NCBI GenBank assembly: GCA_029778615.1
Contig: JAKOPZ010000189.1
Location: 1 to 38,168, forward strand
Direction: 5' to 3'
Length of the DNA: 38,168 nucleotides
From: Chloroflexota bacterium
GTDB taxonomy: Bacteria > Chloroflexota > Anaerolineae > UBA4142 > SHND01
Within the stretch, counting starts at the first letter, position 1. Each line of letters starts with the position of its first letter. Below the pieces are notes generated by a model. That model ran no database searches. It had not been told where the DNA came from and saw only the letters and a list, made by a program, of their open reading frames with translations. Both the position numbers and the translations under genes were made by a program. Shown here one piece after another: positions 7,108 through 14,977 of the stretch.

Positions 7108-8958
7108 ATGTTCGTCGCAAACATCATTGGCACGTTGATGAGGATTGAAGAAGATTCGATTACTCGCTATCGCTACGAAATTTGGTTTGACTATACGCGC
7201 AAAGCCATCAATACCATTGGGGAAGGCGCAATGCTCGCGATTCCAAATTTTTCTGGAAATGATAACGAGACACATTACAGCATTCTCGAAGTCACAGGCA
7301 TTTTGCCCATTCATTACGCGCTCGGAAATGACACGAGCGGTTATCCTGGATTTGTCGTTGAAGCGGCGCACAATGCAGGACAGGATTGGACGACGCAAGC
7401 GGATAGGTCAACGGAAGACACAACAAAAATTCGCTGTGTTGGGGTACCGACAAATCTTGAAATCGTTGAGAAACATTTTGCAAAAACGGCTAGCGAGCCC
7501 CACGTGCAAGAAGAAGGTAATTTGCCGATGGTGGGTCATCCCGCCCAGTTGCTCGATACTGCAATGACGGAACGAATCGCCAATTTGAACATTGATTTGC
7601 AAAACGATAATGTAATTCAAATTGGAACGTTGGTGCGGGATGAGAATGTGCGCGCTTATTTGCGAATTGAAGAACTCATCAAAGTCCACTTTGGGTTGTT
7701 CGGTTTCACTGGTGCAGGTAAATCAAATCTCTTGAGTACGCTTGTTCGCAAGCTACTCAGTCAAGAAAAAGAAAAAGTAAAAATCGTGTTTGTTGATTTG
7801 ATGAGCGAGTACACGGGACTGCTACTGGATCAGTTGGTCGAATTGGAAGGCGCACGGCTGATCAATATCGGAGCCAAGACCACACCTGAATCTGTCCTCA
7901 CTTACTATCATTTGAAAAGTGAGACCAACAAGCACCCTGATCAAGATAACAAAGAAGTAATCAAAAACAATCTCGCGCACGCAACAACCGATTTGCTCAA
8001 CACGACAGTTCTCCCAAAAGCATTAAAGCAGCGTCAAGATGATTTACGGAGACCAATCGCCAAGCTCCTGTCGCAGGGAAAAGTTCTTTTTGTCAGAGAA
8101 GAACAAGTACTGATGGGAGAAATAATCAGAGACGCGGAATCGGAATTTCGTGGCAATATGGGCAATGCAGGAAATGCGGTACGCCAGTTTGTGAGAAGTC
8201 TTGTACAGAAATATGGCAAGGTTGTGCCAAATTCAGAAACAGCAAAAGCGATTGAAAAAGAAATTAACGACTTTGCAGCATCGAATAAACTCTCAGACAC
8301 CGCATTCCAAAACCTTTCGATCGTTCAAAATCGCTGTGCCGAAGCGGCGGAGCAACCACAAGAAACAATTCCCACAAGCGCGCAGATTGGCACAAGCCAA
8401 ATCATTGATGAATTGAATGATCGCTCTCGCTCGAGTCTACTTGTTTTTCAGGCACATGATCCCGATGCGCTCCGTGAGTTCGCTGCAAAACTCGCGGGCA
8501 TTGCGTACGAGTCACGGCGCAAGACAGGACAAATCACACCACTTGTTTCCTTCATCTTTGACGAGGCAGATGAGTTTATTCCTCAGCAACCAACAAGCGA
8601 TACTCAGAGGAACACCAAAGCTGCGGCGATGACGCTCGCACGACGCGGACGTAAATTCGGTTTGGGACTTGGAATTGCAACACAACGCATCCGTTATCTT
8701 GATACCAGCATCCTCGCACAGCCCCACACCTATTTCGTTTCCAAGCTCCCGCGCAAAACAGATCGCGAAGCCATCGCTGAAGCATTTGGAATTTCTGAAG
8801 ACATGTTTCGCCAAACGTTCAAGTTCAAGAAAGGGGATTGGCTCTTGGCGAGCTATGATGCCGCAGGACTTGAAGCAATACCGATACCGATTCACGCGGA
8901 GGATGCGAATACAAAAATTCTTGAATTTGTAGAAAGTCAAAAAACCGCCCCGCACTAA
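7108..8958 (+). CDS. HerA-type hexameric DNA-translocating ATPase
   Basis: This 616-residue protein has an N-terminal beta-rich HAS-barrel-like region (about residues 1-110). The FtsK/HerA ATPase core follows: Walker A GFTGAGKSN (199-207), the post-A strand VKIVFVDLMSEYTGLL, Walker B VSFIFDEADEF (480-490, D485/E486), the arginine region LARRGRKFGLGLGIATQRIRYLD (510-532) and the C-terminal KKGDWLLA strand. A helical insertion (about 260-440) lies between the Walker motifs. HerA forms a hexameric ring that pumps DNA to NurA in end resection, and bacterial HerA proteins are common in anti-phage systems. A good AAGGAG site precedes the ATG by 9 bases. It lies 12 bases after the NurA-like gene and 20 bases before the transglycosylase-like gene, so the three must form one transcript. 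Confidence 0.88.
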   Translation: MFVANIIGTLMRIEEDSITRYRYEIWFDYTRKAINTIGEGAMLAIPNFSGNDNETHYSILEVTGILPIHYALGNDTSGYPGFVVEAAHNAGQDWTTQADRSTEDTTKIRCVGVPTNLEIVEKHFAKTASEPHVQEEGNLPMVGHPAQLLDTAMTERIANLNIDLQNDNVIQIGTLVRDENVRAYLRIEELIKVHFGLFGFTGAGKSNLLSTLVRKLLSQEKEKVKIVFVDLMSEYTGLLLDQLVELEGARLINIGAKTTPESVLTYYHLKSETNKHPDQDNKEVIKNNLAHATTDLLNTTVLPKALKQRQDDLRRPIAKLLSQGKVLFVREEQVLMGEIIRDAESEFRGNMGNAGNAVRQFVRSLVQKYGKVVPNSETAKAIEKEINDFAASNKLSDTAFQNLSIVQNRCAEAAEQPQETIPTSAQIGTSQIIDELNDRSRSSLLVFQAHDPDALREFAAKLAGIAYESRRKTGQITPLVSFIFDEADEFIPQQPTSDTQRNTKAAAMTLARRGRKFGLGLGIATQRIRYLDTSILAQPHTYFVSKLPRKTDREAIAEAFGISEDMFRQTFKFKKGDWLLASYDAAGLEAIPIPIHAEDANTKILEFVESQKTAPH

Positions 8959-8978
8959 AAATCAAAGCGATTCAGTTT

Positions 8979-10163
8979 ATGCGAACCATCAATCATAACG
9001 GCAAAGAACTTGCCACTCCGAATCTCTTTGCCAGTTACCGCCTCGGTGATGTTACTTCCGCAGGCGTCAAATTCTTTCCGTGGAAAATCACCAACACTCA
9101 AGCCGTGCTTGTCAACGCTTATGATTTGATCGAAAATCCGAAATGTTCAGGGTATCGCAAACGCTTGACCGAACAAGGCAAAACGATTCGACAACACATC
9201 GAGTTCAATGGTCCCTTGATGATTGATTCGGGAGCGTATTATTTTCTTCGGAGCGGGAACATTCACGTTCGTCCCACCGATGTTCTGCAAGTTGAACAAA
9301 ATTCTGACGCAGACCTCGGCGTGATTCTCGATCATCCCTTTCCTCCCAAAGCGAGCGACAAACAACAGCGCATCAACCGCACCCTAGCAAACACGCGTAC
9401 GATGTTTGCCAATTTTACAAAAGAGGAACATTCCGCGTTTGAATTACTGCCTGTGATTCACGGACACGATGCCAAGACGATAAAAAAGACGATTGACCGT
9501 TTGTATCATATTTCTGAAAAATACAACGGCGGCAAACTGGACAAACTAGGAATCGGCAGTCTCGCGCCTCTCGCGCAAAATGGGAATAAAGAACTTGCCG
9601 TAGAAGTCCTCACAAGCGTTCGAAGCTATTTGCCCAACACATATCTCCATTGTTTTTCAATGGGGTCGTCGCTTCTAATGTTGCTGGCTTTTTATTGCGG
9701 CGCAGATACAGTAGATTCTCAAACTTGGATTGTGAGCGCGGCATTCAAATTCATTCAGATGCCTGGACATGCTATCGTTCGCCTCGCCACACGCGAACGT
9801 GCCGCGAATCCCTATCGTTATCACAAGAAAATGCAAGAGCTCAAAAGGTTAATCCGCGATTTGTACGAACAGGAAGAATTCGTCCTGAAAGATTGGCAAT
9901 CGGGTGAGATTCTGCGCGATCCGAACGAGAGCGATCTAGACCAATACATCAATGAATTGACCGACCGACGGGGCGACCGTCATCTTCACAATCGTGCTTG
10001 TCACAATCTCTGGGTTTTCAATTTCGAAGCAAAACGCGCTCGCCAAGAAAAACAGCATGGAAAATTTGAGGAATTCATTGAAGGACGACTCAAAGGTACC
10101 AAATACTATGACGCTTTTGTGTATGCTAAACAAAGAAAGAGGGATTTGAAAATTCGCGCTTGA
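8979..10163 (+). CDS. Divergent tRNA-guanine transglycosylase-fold protein (DpdA/TGT-like)
   Basis: This 394-residue protein follows the TGT (beta/alpha)8 motif order. LATPNLFASY (11-20) stands for the N-terminal TP-F-PV block. MIDSGAYYF (81-89, D83) stands for DSGGFQ, and GVILDHPFPP (114-123, D118) for the second aspartate. LLPVIHGH and KLGIGSLAPL (189-198) follow. HCFSMGSSLLMLLAFYCGADTVDSQTW (224-250) places D246 at the nucleophile position of the FDCxxPTR motif. The C-terminus ACHNLWVFNFEAKRARQ (340-356) matches the TGT ending. The CxCxxC zinc ligands are missing. TGTs swap guanine for a 7-deazaguanine in tRNA, and the paralogue DpdA does so in DNA. The setting with NurA/HerA genes favours DNA as substrate, but this is inference. 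The stop codon lies inside the -35 box of the trp promoter. Confidence 0.72.
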   Translation: MRTINHNGKELATPNLFASYRLGDVTSAGVKFFPWKITNTQAVLVNAYDLIENPKCSGYRKRLTEQGKTIRQHIEFNGPLMIDSGAYYFLRSGNIHVRPTDVLQVEQNSDADLGVILDHPFPPKASDKQQRINRTLANTRTMFANFTKEEHSAFELLPVIHGHDAKTIKKTIDRLYHISEKYNGGKLDKLGIGSLAPLAQNGNKELAVEVLTSVRSYLPNTYLHCFSMGSSLLMLLAFYCGADTVDSQTWIVSAAFKFIQMPGHAIVRLATRERAANPYRYHKKMQELKRLIRDLYEQEEFVLKDWQSGEILRDPNESDLDQYINELTDRRGDRHLHNRACHNLWVFNFEAKRARQEKQHGKFEEFIEGRLKGTKYYDAFVYAKQRKRDLKIRA

Positions 10164-10188
10164 CACGCGCCTCCCATTCTGCTATATT
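10160..10188 (+). promoter_or_regulatory. Strong sigma-70-type promoter of the trp operon
   Basis: A consensus TTGACA at 10160-10165 and TATATT at 10183-10188 are 17 bases apart. The -35 box contains the stop codon (10161-10163) of the transglycosylase-like gene, so the spacer between the units is fully compressed. Transcription should begin near 10195, at the start of the T-box leader. No separate terminator for the upstream cassette is visible. Confidence 0.85.
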
Positions 10189-10262
10189 ACCGCCAACAAA
10201 GACGCTGACGCAGACGAGTACGCGTTTTACGAATTTCAGAAAGTCCGTTGTCATCAAGCAAC

Positions 10263-10290
10263 ACAACATCTCATGCTGATGTTGTTTTTT
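10263..10290 (+). terminator. Terminator-like hairpin inside T-box Stem I
   Basis: ACAACATC (10263-10270) pairs perfectly with GATGTTGT (10278-10285) and is followed by six T. The same bases also take part in a longer alternative stem: 10251-10267 against 10301-10317, 16 of 17 paired. The two forms exclude each other. It may be a pause or early terminator, or may stop read-through from the upstream cassette. Confidence 0.45.
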
Positions 10291-10527
10291 ACGAAGGTGC
10301 GTTGTGTTGATTGATGAGGATGTGAGACGGACAATTACGAAAACGCCGAATGGACTGCCGAGTTTTGGAATCGAACGGGTAGGGGCGACGGTTTATCCTC
10401 GCCCAACATCAAGTAAATTCCAACGGAAAACGCCCCCGTTATCGCGGCTGAGGGGATGAAGATTAGAGACTGGACATTAGCATGCCGTCTCGTCGAGTCC
10501 CTGCTAGAGTGAGACTGGCTCAACCTT

Positions 10528-10552
10528 TCCGTCGCACCGCGACGGATTTTTT
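10528..10552 (+). terminator. Second terminator-like hairpin in the trp leader
   Basis: CCGTCGC (10529-10535) and GCGACGG (10539-10545) form a perfect 7-bp GC-rich stem with a 3-base loop, followed by six T at 10547-10552. It occupies the Stem III position of a T-box but looks like a complete intrinsic terminator on its own. Confidence 0.55.
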
Positions 10553-10644
10553 GTTTTTGGGCGGTTCGCTGTGAACGTTACGGCGAACGTTCCTTACGAC
10601 ACAGAGCGGTCTCAATTAGGGTGGTACCACGGGCAGTATTTCAA

Positions 10645-10677
10645 AACGCTCGTCCCTTTCGGGATGAGCGTTTTTTT
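10645..10677 (+). terminator. T-box attenuator terminator before trpE
   Basis: AACGCTCGTCCC (10645-10656) pairs with GGGATGAGCGTT (10661-10672) over 12 bp with a TTTC loop and a T-run at 10671-10677. It directly follows the T-box sequence and ends 17 bases before the trpE start, the standard arrangement for tRNA-controlled attenuation. Confidence 0.92.
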
Positions 10678-10694
10678 ATTTTCTGGAGGTGAAC

Positions 10695-12182
10695 ATGTTC
10701 CAACCATCACGCGACGAATTTCTTGAATATGCTCAACGCGGCAATCTCGTACCCGTTTTCCGCGAATTGCCCGCCGATTTGGAGACACCTGTTTCCGTGT
10801 ATCTCAAATTGCGCGGCAACGGAAATTCTTTTCTTTTGGAATCGGTGGAAGGCGGCGAACAAATTGCGCGCTATTCGTTCATCGGCGTCCATCCTTCACG
10901 CGTCATCACGTTGAGGAATGGCGATTCGCTCGACGCCGTGCGCGACGCGTTGAAAAATTTTCGCGCGGTCTCTGTCCCCGGTCTGCCGCGTTTCACGGGC
11001 GGCGCAGTCGGCTTTCTCACATACGACATCGTGAATCAATTTGAGCGCATTCGCACTCATCGCAACGGCAACTATCAAGAATATCCGCTGCGCGAATTGC
11101 CTGAAGCGATGTTTATGCTCGCGGATACGCTTATCGCGTTTGACCATGTGAAACATCGCATGTTGGTTATTGCAAACGCGCACATTAACGGTGATGCACA
11201 CAAAGCGTATGACGAAGCGACTGCGCGCATCAATCAACTCATCGCGCGATTGCGACAACCGCTTTATCCGCCGATGCGCGGCAGCGTCGCAAATGGCTTT
11301 CAATTGAAATCGAACATGACGCCCGAACGTTATTGCGAAATGGTGCGCGCGGCGCAAGAACACATCGCGGCGGGTGATATTTTCCAAGTGGTGTTGTCGC
11401 AGCGTTTTGAACGCGAGACACACGCGGAAGCGTTTGAAATTTATCGCGCGCTGCGAAGATTGAATCCGTCGCCGTACATGTTTTTCCTTGATTTCGGTGA
11501 AACGCAATTCGTCGGCGCGTCGCCCGAAATGTTGGTGCGCTTGGAAGATGGCATCGCGCAATTGAATCCGATTGCGGGAACGCGACGACGCGGCGCGAAT
11601 GAACAAGATGATGTCGAATTGGAAAACGAATTACGCAGTGACCCGAAAGAACGCGCGGAACATGTAATGCTCGTGGATTTGGGACGCAATGATTTGGGGC
11701 GTGTGTGTGAATTTGGTTCAGTGAAGGTTCAAGATTACGCGGTGGTGGAACGTTATTCCCACGTAATGCATCTCGTCTCGCGCGTCGTAGGAAAATTGCG
11801 CGAGGAATACGACGCGTTCGATTTGGTGCGCGCGACATTTCCTGCCGGTACGCTTTCAGGTGCCCCAAAAGTGCGCGCGATGGAAATTATTGATGAACTC
11901 GAAAACGCGCAGCGCGGTCCATACGCGGGCGCGGTTGGCTATTTCGGATTTCCAACATGTAGAGACGTTTCGGCGGAACGTCTCTACGGCAACATGGACT
12001 TGTGCATCACGATTCGCACTATCGTCATGCGATACGATGCAGTTCATCGCCGCAGTCACGCTTACATTCAAGCGGGCGCGGGCATTGTCGTCGATTCCGT
12101 TCCCGAACAAGAACATCAAGAATGTGTGAACAAGGCGAAAGCGTTGGCGGAAGCGATTCGGATGGCGGAGGAAGAGGTGTAG
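10695..12182 (+). CDS. trpE: Anthranilate synthase component I
   Basis: TrpE (495 residues) makes anthranilate from chorismate with ammonia provided by TrpG. The N-terminal feedback site is visible ([20 protein letters not shown]). The chorismate-binding core has [61 protein letters not shown] and [19 protein letters not shown]. The ATG at 10695 has the GGAGGTG ribosome site just upstream. One oddity: in the conserved segment GYFGF-(S)[11 protein letters not shown], 11 extra residues (about 421-431) are encoded by a palindromic DNA element. Gly432-Asn433-Met434-Asp435 follow normally. The stop TAG is the first three bases of a heptamer repeat array. It is the first gene of the T-box operon. 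Confidence 0.96.
   Translation: MFQPSRDEFLEYAQRGNLVPVFRELPADLETPVSVYLKLRGNGNSFLLESVEGGEQIARYSFIGVHPSRVITLRNGDSLDAVRDALKNFRAVSVPGLPRFTGGAVGFLTYDIVNQFERIRTHRNGNYQEYPLRELPEAMFMLADTLIAFDHVKHRMLVIANAHINGDAHKAYDEATARINQLIARLRQPLYPPMRGSVANGFQLKSNMTPERYCEMVRAAQEHIAAGDIFQVVLSQRFERETHAEAFEIYRALRRLNPSPYMFFLDFGETQFVGASPEMLVRLEDGIAQLNPIAGTRRRGANEQDDVELENELRSDPKERAEHVMLVDLGRNDLGRVCEFGSVKVQDYAVVERYSHVMHLVSRVVGKLREEYDAFDLVRATFPAGTLSGAPKVRAMEIIDELENAQRGPYAGAVGYFGFPTCRDVSAERLYGNMDLCITIRTIVMRYDAVHRRSHAYIQAGAGIVVDSVPEQEHQECVNKAKALAEAIRMAEEEV
11955..11987 (+). repeat. Palindromic element inserted in frame in trpE
   Basis: GTAGAGACGTT (11959-11969) and AACGTCTCTAC (11977-11987) form a perfect 11-bp hairpin with loop TCGGCGG. 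The 33-base segment adds exactly 11 codons to the conserved GYFGF/GNMD motif of TrpE and keeps the frame. GTAGAGACGT...ACGTCTCTAC palindromes are, from memory, common dispersed intergenic repeats in Chloroflexota and cyanobacteria, but an in-gene copy is unusual. Confidence 0.8.
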
Positions 12183-12350
12183 CAAGTAGCAAGTATCAAG
12201 TAGTAGGTAGCAAGTATCAAGTAGTAGGTAGCAAGTATCAAGTAGCAGGTATCAAGTATCAAGTAGCAGGTATCAAGTATCAAGTAGCAGGTATCACGCA
12301 TCACGTAGCACGTATCGCGTTATCCTTACTACCTACTACCTGCTACTTAC
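12180..12350 (+). repeat. Heptanucleotide array with inverted arm (trpE-trpG spacer)
   Basis: Twenty consecutive 7-mers at 12180-12319 follow the degenerate word TA(G/T)CA(A/G)G, for example TAGCAAG, TATCAAG, TAGTAGG and TAGCAGG. Higher-order 21-bp periodicity is clear. The inverted arm at 12324-12350 reads the same words on the other strand, so the spacer can fold into a long hairpin. The first heptamer supplies the trpE stop codon. Confidence 0.92.
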
Positions 12351-12364
12351 AAGGAGAACCGAAC

Positions 12365-14089
12365 ATGATCATCGTCATTGATAACTACGATTCGTTCACC
12401 TACAACCTCGTGCAGTATCTCGGCGAACTCGGCGCGACGCTGCGCGTGTTTCGCAATGACCAAATTACGCTCGACGAAATTCGCGCGTTGAATCCATCGC
12501 ACATTGTCATTTCCCCCGGACCCGGTGACCCAACCGAGGGGGGGGTGTCGAATGAGGTGATACGCGAATTGCACCAAACGATTCCGATACTCGGCGTGTG
12601 CTTGGGGCATCAATGCATGGGACATGTGTTTGGCGGCAACGTCACACGCGCACCGCGTTTGATGCACGGCAAAACCTCGCGCGTGTTTCATCGCGGGCGC
12701 GGCTTGTTTGAAGGAATGCCGAATCCATTTGAGGCGGGACGCTATCACTCGCTAATTGTGCAAGAGCCATTGCCCGAACCACTCGTCGTCACCGCGTTCA
12801 CCGACCAAGGCGAAGTGATGGGCTTGCAGCACAAGACCGCGCCAATGTACGGCGTGCAATTTCATCCCGAATCGGTTCTCACGCCGCACGGGAAACAGTT
12901 GTTGAAAAATTTTCTTGAGGTATCAAGTAGCACGTATCAATCTGAAAGTAGCAGGTATCAGGTATCAGGTAGCAAGTATCAGGTAGCAAGTAGCACGTCT
13001 AAGATGACAACCCACCCTACTACCTCCTACGTGCTACCTAATACTCTCACCAAGGAGCCAATCATGATACGCGAAGCCATTGCCAAATTGATGGAAGGGA
13101 AAAATCTTTCGCAGCTCGAAGCGGAAACTGTCATGCACGAAATTATGGACGGCACCGCGACGCCCGCGCAAATGTCCGCGTTCCTCGTCGCGCTCCGATT
13201 AAAAGGCGAAACGATGGAGGAAATCGCGGGCTGCGCGCGCGTGATGCGCGACAAAGCCGTGCGCGTTTCGCCACAACGCACCGACCTTGTGGACACCGCA
13301 GGCACAGGCGGCGACAAATCGGGAACGTTCAACATTTCCACCACAGCCGCGTTCGTGATTGCGGGCGCGGGACTCGGTGTGGCGAAACACGGCAACCGCG
13401 CGATTTCGGGACAGTCGGGCAGTGCCGATGTGTTGGAAGCGCTCGGCGTGAATTTTGATTTGACGCCCGAACAAAGCGCGCGCTGCATTGACGAAGTGGG
13501 CATCGGCTTTTTGTTTGCGCCGAAACTGCATCCCGCGATGAAAAATGTCGCGCCTGTGCGTAAAGAACTCGGCATCCGTACCGTGTTTAACATTTTGGGA
13601 CCACTGACGAATCCCGCGTATGCACCCGCACAAATCATCGGCGTCTTTGACGGCGCGTATGCTGGCACAATGGCGCATGTGCTAAAATCGCTCGGCAGTC
13701 GCGCGGCGTTTGTGTTTCACAGCGCGGATGGTCTTGACGAACTCACCACCACTTCAGAAAATCACATCACCTTTTTCACAAACGGCGTCGTGCATACAGA
13801 AACGCTCGACGCGCGCGAACTCGGACTCGAACGCAATGTGCGTGAAGAATTGCGGGGCGGCACGCCGCAAGAAAACGCAAACATCGCGCGCCAAATTTTG
13901 CGCGGCGAGGAACGCGGCGCAAAACGCAACGTCGTCATGTTGAACGCGGCAGCCGCGTTAGTCGCAGGCGGTAAGGCAAATGATTTAGGGGAAGGATTAG
14001 AACTCGCGGCAGAGGCAATTGATTCAGGACGCGCGTACAGGGCGATGGAAAATTTGGTGGCGTTGAGCAAGAGTTTTGCTCAGAGTTGA
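12365..14089 (+). CDS. trpGD: TrpG-TrpD fusion: anthranilate synthase glutaminase plus anthranilate phosphoribosyltransferase
   Basis: One open frame of 574 residues encodes two enzymes. Residues 1-186 are the TrpG amidotransferase, with [27 protein letters not shown], the nucleophile Cys79 in GVCLGHQ and the His167/Glu169 pair in YGVQFHPES. Residues 234-574 are TrpD, with [55 protein letters not shown] and GLDELTTT. TrpG supplies ammonia to TrpE, and TrpD joins anthranilate to PRPP. The linker (about 187-233) is the translation of a heptamer array ([16 protein letters not shown]), so the normal trpG stop has been lost. The start at 12365 has AAGGAG 8 bases upstream. TrpD keeps its own ribosome site and ATG at 13064. 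Confidence 0.93.
   Translation: MIIVIDNYDSFTYNLVQYLGELGATLRVFRNDQITLDEIRALNPSHIVISPGPGDPTEGGVSNEVIRELHQTIPILGVCLGHQCMGHVFGGNVTRAPRLMHGKTSRVFHRGRGLFEGMPNPFEAGRYHSLIVQEPLPEPLVVTAFTDQGEVMGLQHKTAPMYGVQFHPESVLTPHGKQLLKNFLEVSSSTYQSESSRYQVSGSKYQVASSTSKMTTHPTTSYVLPNTLTKEPIMIREAIAKLMEGKNLSQLEAETVMHEIMDGTATPAQMSAFLVALRLKGETMEEIAGCARVMRDKAVRVSPQRTDLVDTAGTGGDKSGTFNISTTAAFVIAGAGLGVAKHGNRAISGQSGSADVLEALGVNFDLTPEQSARCIDEVGIGFLFAPKLHPAMKNVAPVRKELGIRTVFNILGPLTNPAYAPAQIIGVFDGAYAGTMAHVLKSLGSRAAFVFHSADGLDELTTTSENHITFFTNGVVHTETLDARELGLERNVREELRGGTPQENANIARQILRGEERGAKRNVVMLNAAAALVAGGKANDLGEGLELAAEAIDSGRAYRAMENLVALSKSFAQS
12921..13046 (+). repeat. Heptanucleotide array inside the trpGD reading frame
   Basis: Eleven 7-mers at 12921-12997 (TATCAAG, TAGCACG, TATCAGG, TAGCAAG and similar) use the same word family as the trpE-trpG spacer. 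An inverted arm follows at about 13018-13045. The frame stays open through the whole element, so it is translated as a linker between TrpG and TrpD. Confidence 0.9.
13052..13066 (+). promoter_or_regulatory. Retained ribosome binding site and ATG of trpD inside the fusion
   Basis: AAGGAG at 13052-13057 lies 6 bases before the ATG at 13064-13066, where canonical TrpD homology begins ([12 protein letters not shown]). This indicates that trpD was, or still is, also translated independently as a 341-residue protein. Confidence 0.7.
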
Positions 14090-14091
14090 AT

Positions 14092-14165
14092 TGTCATTTC
14101 GAGCCGCAGTTGCGAGAAATCTCTGCGCGGGTATAGAGAGATTTCTCGCTGCCCTCGAAATGACA
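14092..14165 (+). repeat. GTCATTTCGAG-type hairpin repeat (trpD-trpC spacer)
   Basis: TGTCATTTCGAG (14092-14103) pairs with CTCGAAATGACA (14154-14165), and inside it GCGAGAAATCTCT (14112-14124) pairs with AGAGATTTCTCGC (14137-14149). This gives a long, nearly perfect hairpin filling the 87-base spacer. The GTCATTTCGAG...GAGAAATCTC wording is that of a dispersed repeat I recall from several bacterial phyla. No ribosome binding site for trpC is visible after it. Confidence 0.85.
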
Positions 14166-14176
14166 GTTGTGTAACT

Positions 14177-14977
14177 ATGATTCTCGACGACATTGTGCGC
14201 GTCAAGCGCCAAGAAATCGAAAAACGACGCGCGCGTATTTCGCAAGCTGAATTTCGCGTGCGCGCGGAAAATTCGCCGCCCGTGAAAAATTTCGCGGACG
14301 CGCTGCGGGGGGGGGAATGTGTTGCGCTCATTGCGGAAATTAAACCCGCGTCGCCCTCGCGCGGTGATTTGAACGCGAACGCGGACCCCGTAAAAATCGC
14401 GCGCGTGTATGATGAAAACGGCGCGTCCGCGATTTCGGTTTTGACAGACCGCCAATTTTTCAAAGGCGAATTAAACAACTTGAAAGCCGCGCGTGTTGGC
14501 GCGGATGTTCCACTGTTACGCAAAGATTTCATCATTGACGAATATCAAGTGTACGAATCGCGCGCGCTCCAAGCCGATGCGATTTTGTTGATTGTGCGAA
14601 TTCTCGACGATGCGCAATTGCGCGCGTATCGTGAATTGGCGGAAGCGCTCGACATGTCCGCGCTGGTGGAAATTCACGACGAACGCGAATTGGAACGCGC
14701 GTTGAAATCGGACGCAAACATCATCGGCATCAACAATCGCAATCTCGCGGACTTTACATTGGATTTGGCGACGACGGAACGACTCGCGCCAAAGGTTACA
14801 CAAGGAAAAATTATCGTGAGTGAAAGTGGGATTTTTTCACGTGCGGATGTGGAACGCGCGGGAAACGCGGGCGCGGACGCGGTGTTGGTGGGTGAAGCGT
14901 TGATGCGTGCGGAGGATGTGGGGGCGAAGGTGCGCGAGTTGGCGACGGTAGGGAACGTTCGCCGCAACGTTCCGTAA
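14177..14977 (+). CDS. trpC: Indole-3-glycerol phosphate synthase
   Basis: TrpC (266 residues) closes the indole ring, turning the CdRP intermediate from TrpF into indole-3-glycerol phosphate. The family blocks are all present: ILDDIVRVKRQEIEKRR, IAEIKPASPSRGDLN with the catalytic lysine, AISVLTDRQFFKGELNNL, LLRKDFIIDEYQVYESRALQADAILLI, IIGINNRNLADFTLDLATTERL and IVSESGIFSRADVERAGNAGADAVLVGEALM. The last eight residues (GNVRRNVP) and the stop codon are encoded by the first unit of a 22-bp tandem repeat, so the C-terminal tail is repeat-derived. It lies between trpD and trpF in the T-box operon. Confidence 0.95.
   Translation: MILDDIVRVKRQEIEKRRARISQAEFRVRAENSPPVKNFADALRGGECVALIAEIKPASPSRGDLNANADPVKIARVYDENGASAISVLTDRQFFKGELNNLKAARVGADVPLLRKDFIIDEYQVYESRALQADAILLIVRILDDAQLRAYRELAEALDMSALVEIHDERELERALKSDANIIGINNRNLADFTLDLATTERLAPKVTQGKIIVSESGIFSRADVERAGNAGADAVLVGEALMRAEDVGAKVRELATVGNVRRNVP

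Larger units (their letters stand above)
10195..10694 (+). promoter_or_regulatory. T-box leader, tryptophan-specific, controlling the trp operon
   Basis: The T-box core AGGGTGGTACCACGG at 10618-10632 is followed by an intrinsic terminator. Stem I can be traced. AGTA (10217-10220) lies below GCGTTTT (10222-10228), which pairs with AAAACGC (10340-10346). GAATGGA follows, with a TGG (Trp) specifier at 10351-10353. Higher in the stem GTCCG (10243-10247) pairs with CGGAC (10328-10332). GGAC/GTCC (10472 and 10497) and TAGCA/TGCTA (10478 and 10502) cross each other like the Stem IIA/B pseudoknot. Uncharged tRNA-Trp should stabilise the antiterminator and switch on the operon. The bulge reads TGGT, so its last base would form a wobble with a G73 discriminator. 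The leader is about 500 bases, longer than usual. Confidence 0.9.

Noticed and set aside
12180-12350. CRISPR-like look of the repeated spacer DNA
   Set aside because: Units are 7 bases (21-base higher order) and contiguous, without unique spacers, and no cas genes are near. The same holds for the 22-bp array at 14954 and the heptamers at 22608.
12002-12364. Upstream extension of the trpGD frame to 12002
   Set aside because: It overlaps trpE out of frame and then translates the heptamer array. The ribosome site at 12351 and the canonical [11 protein letters not shown] start support 12365.
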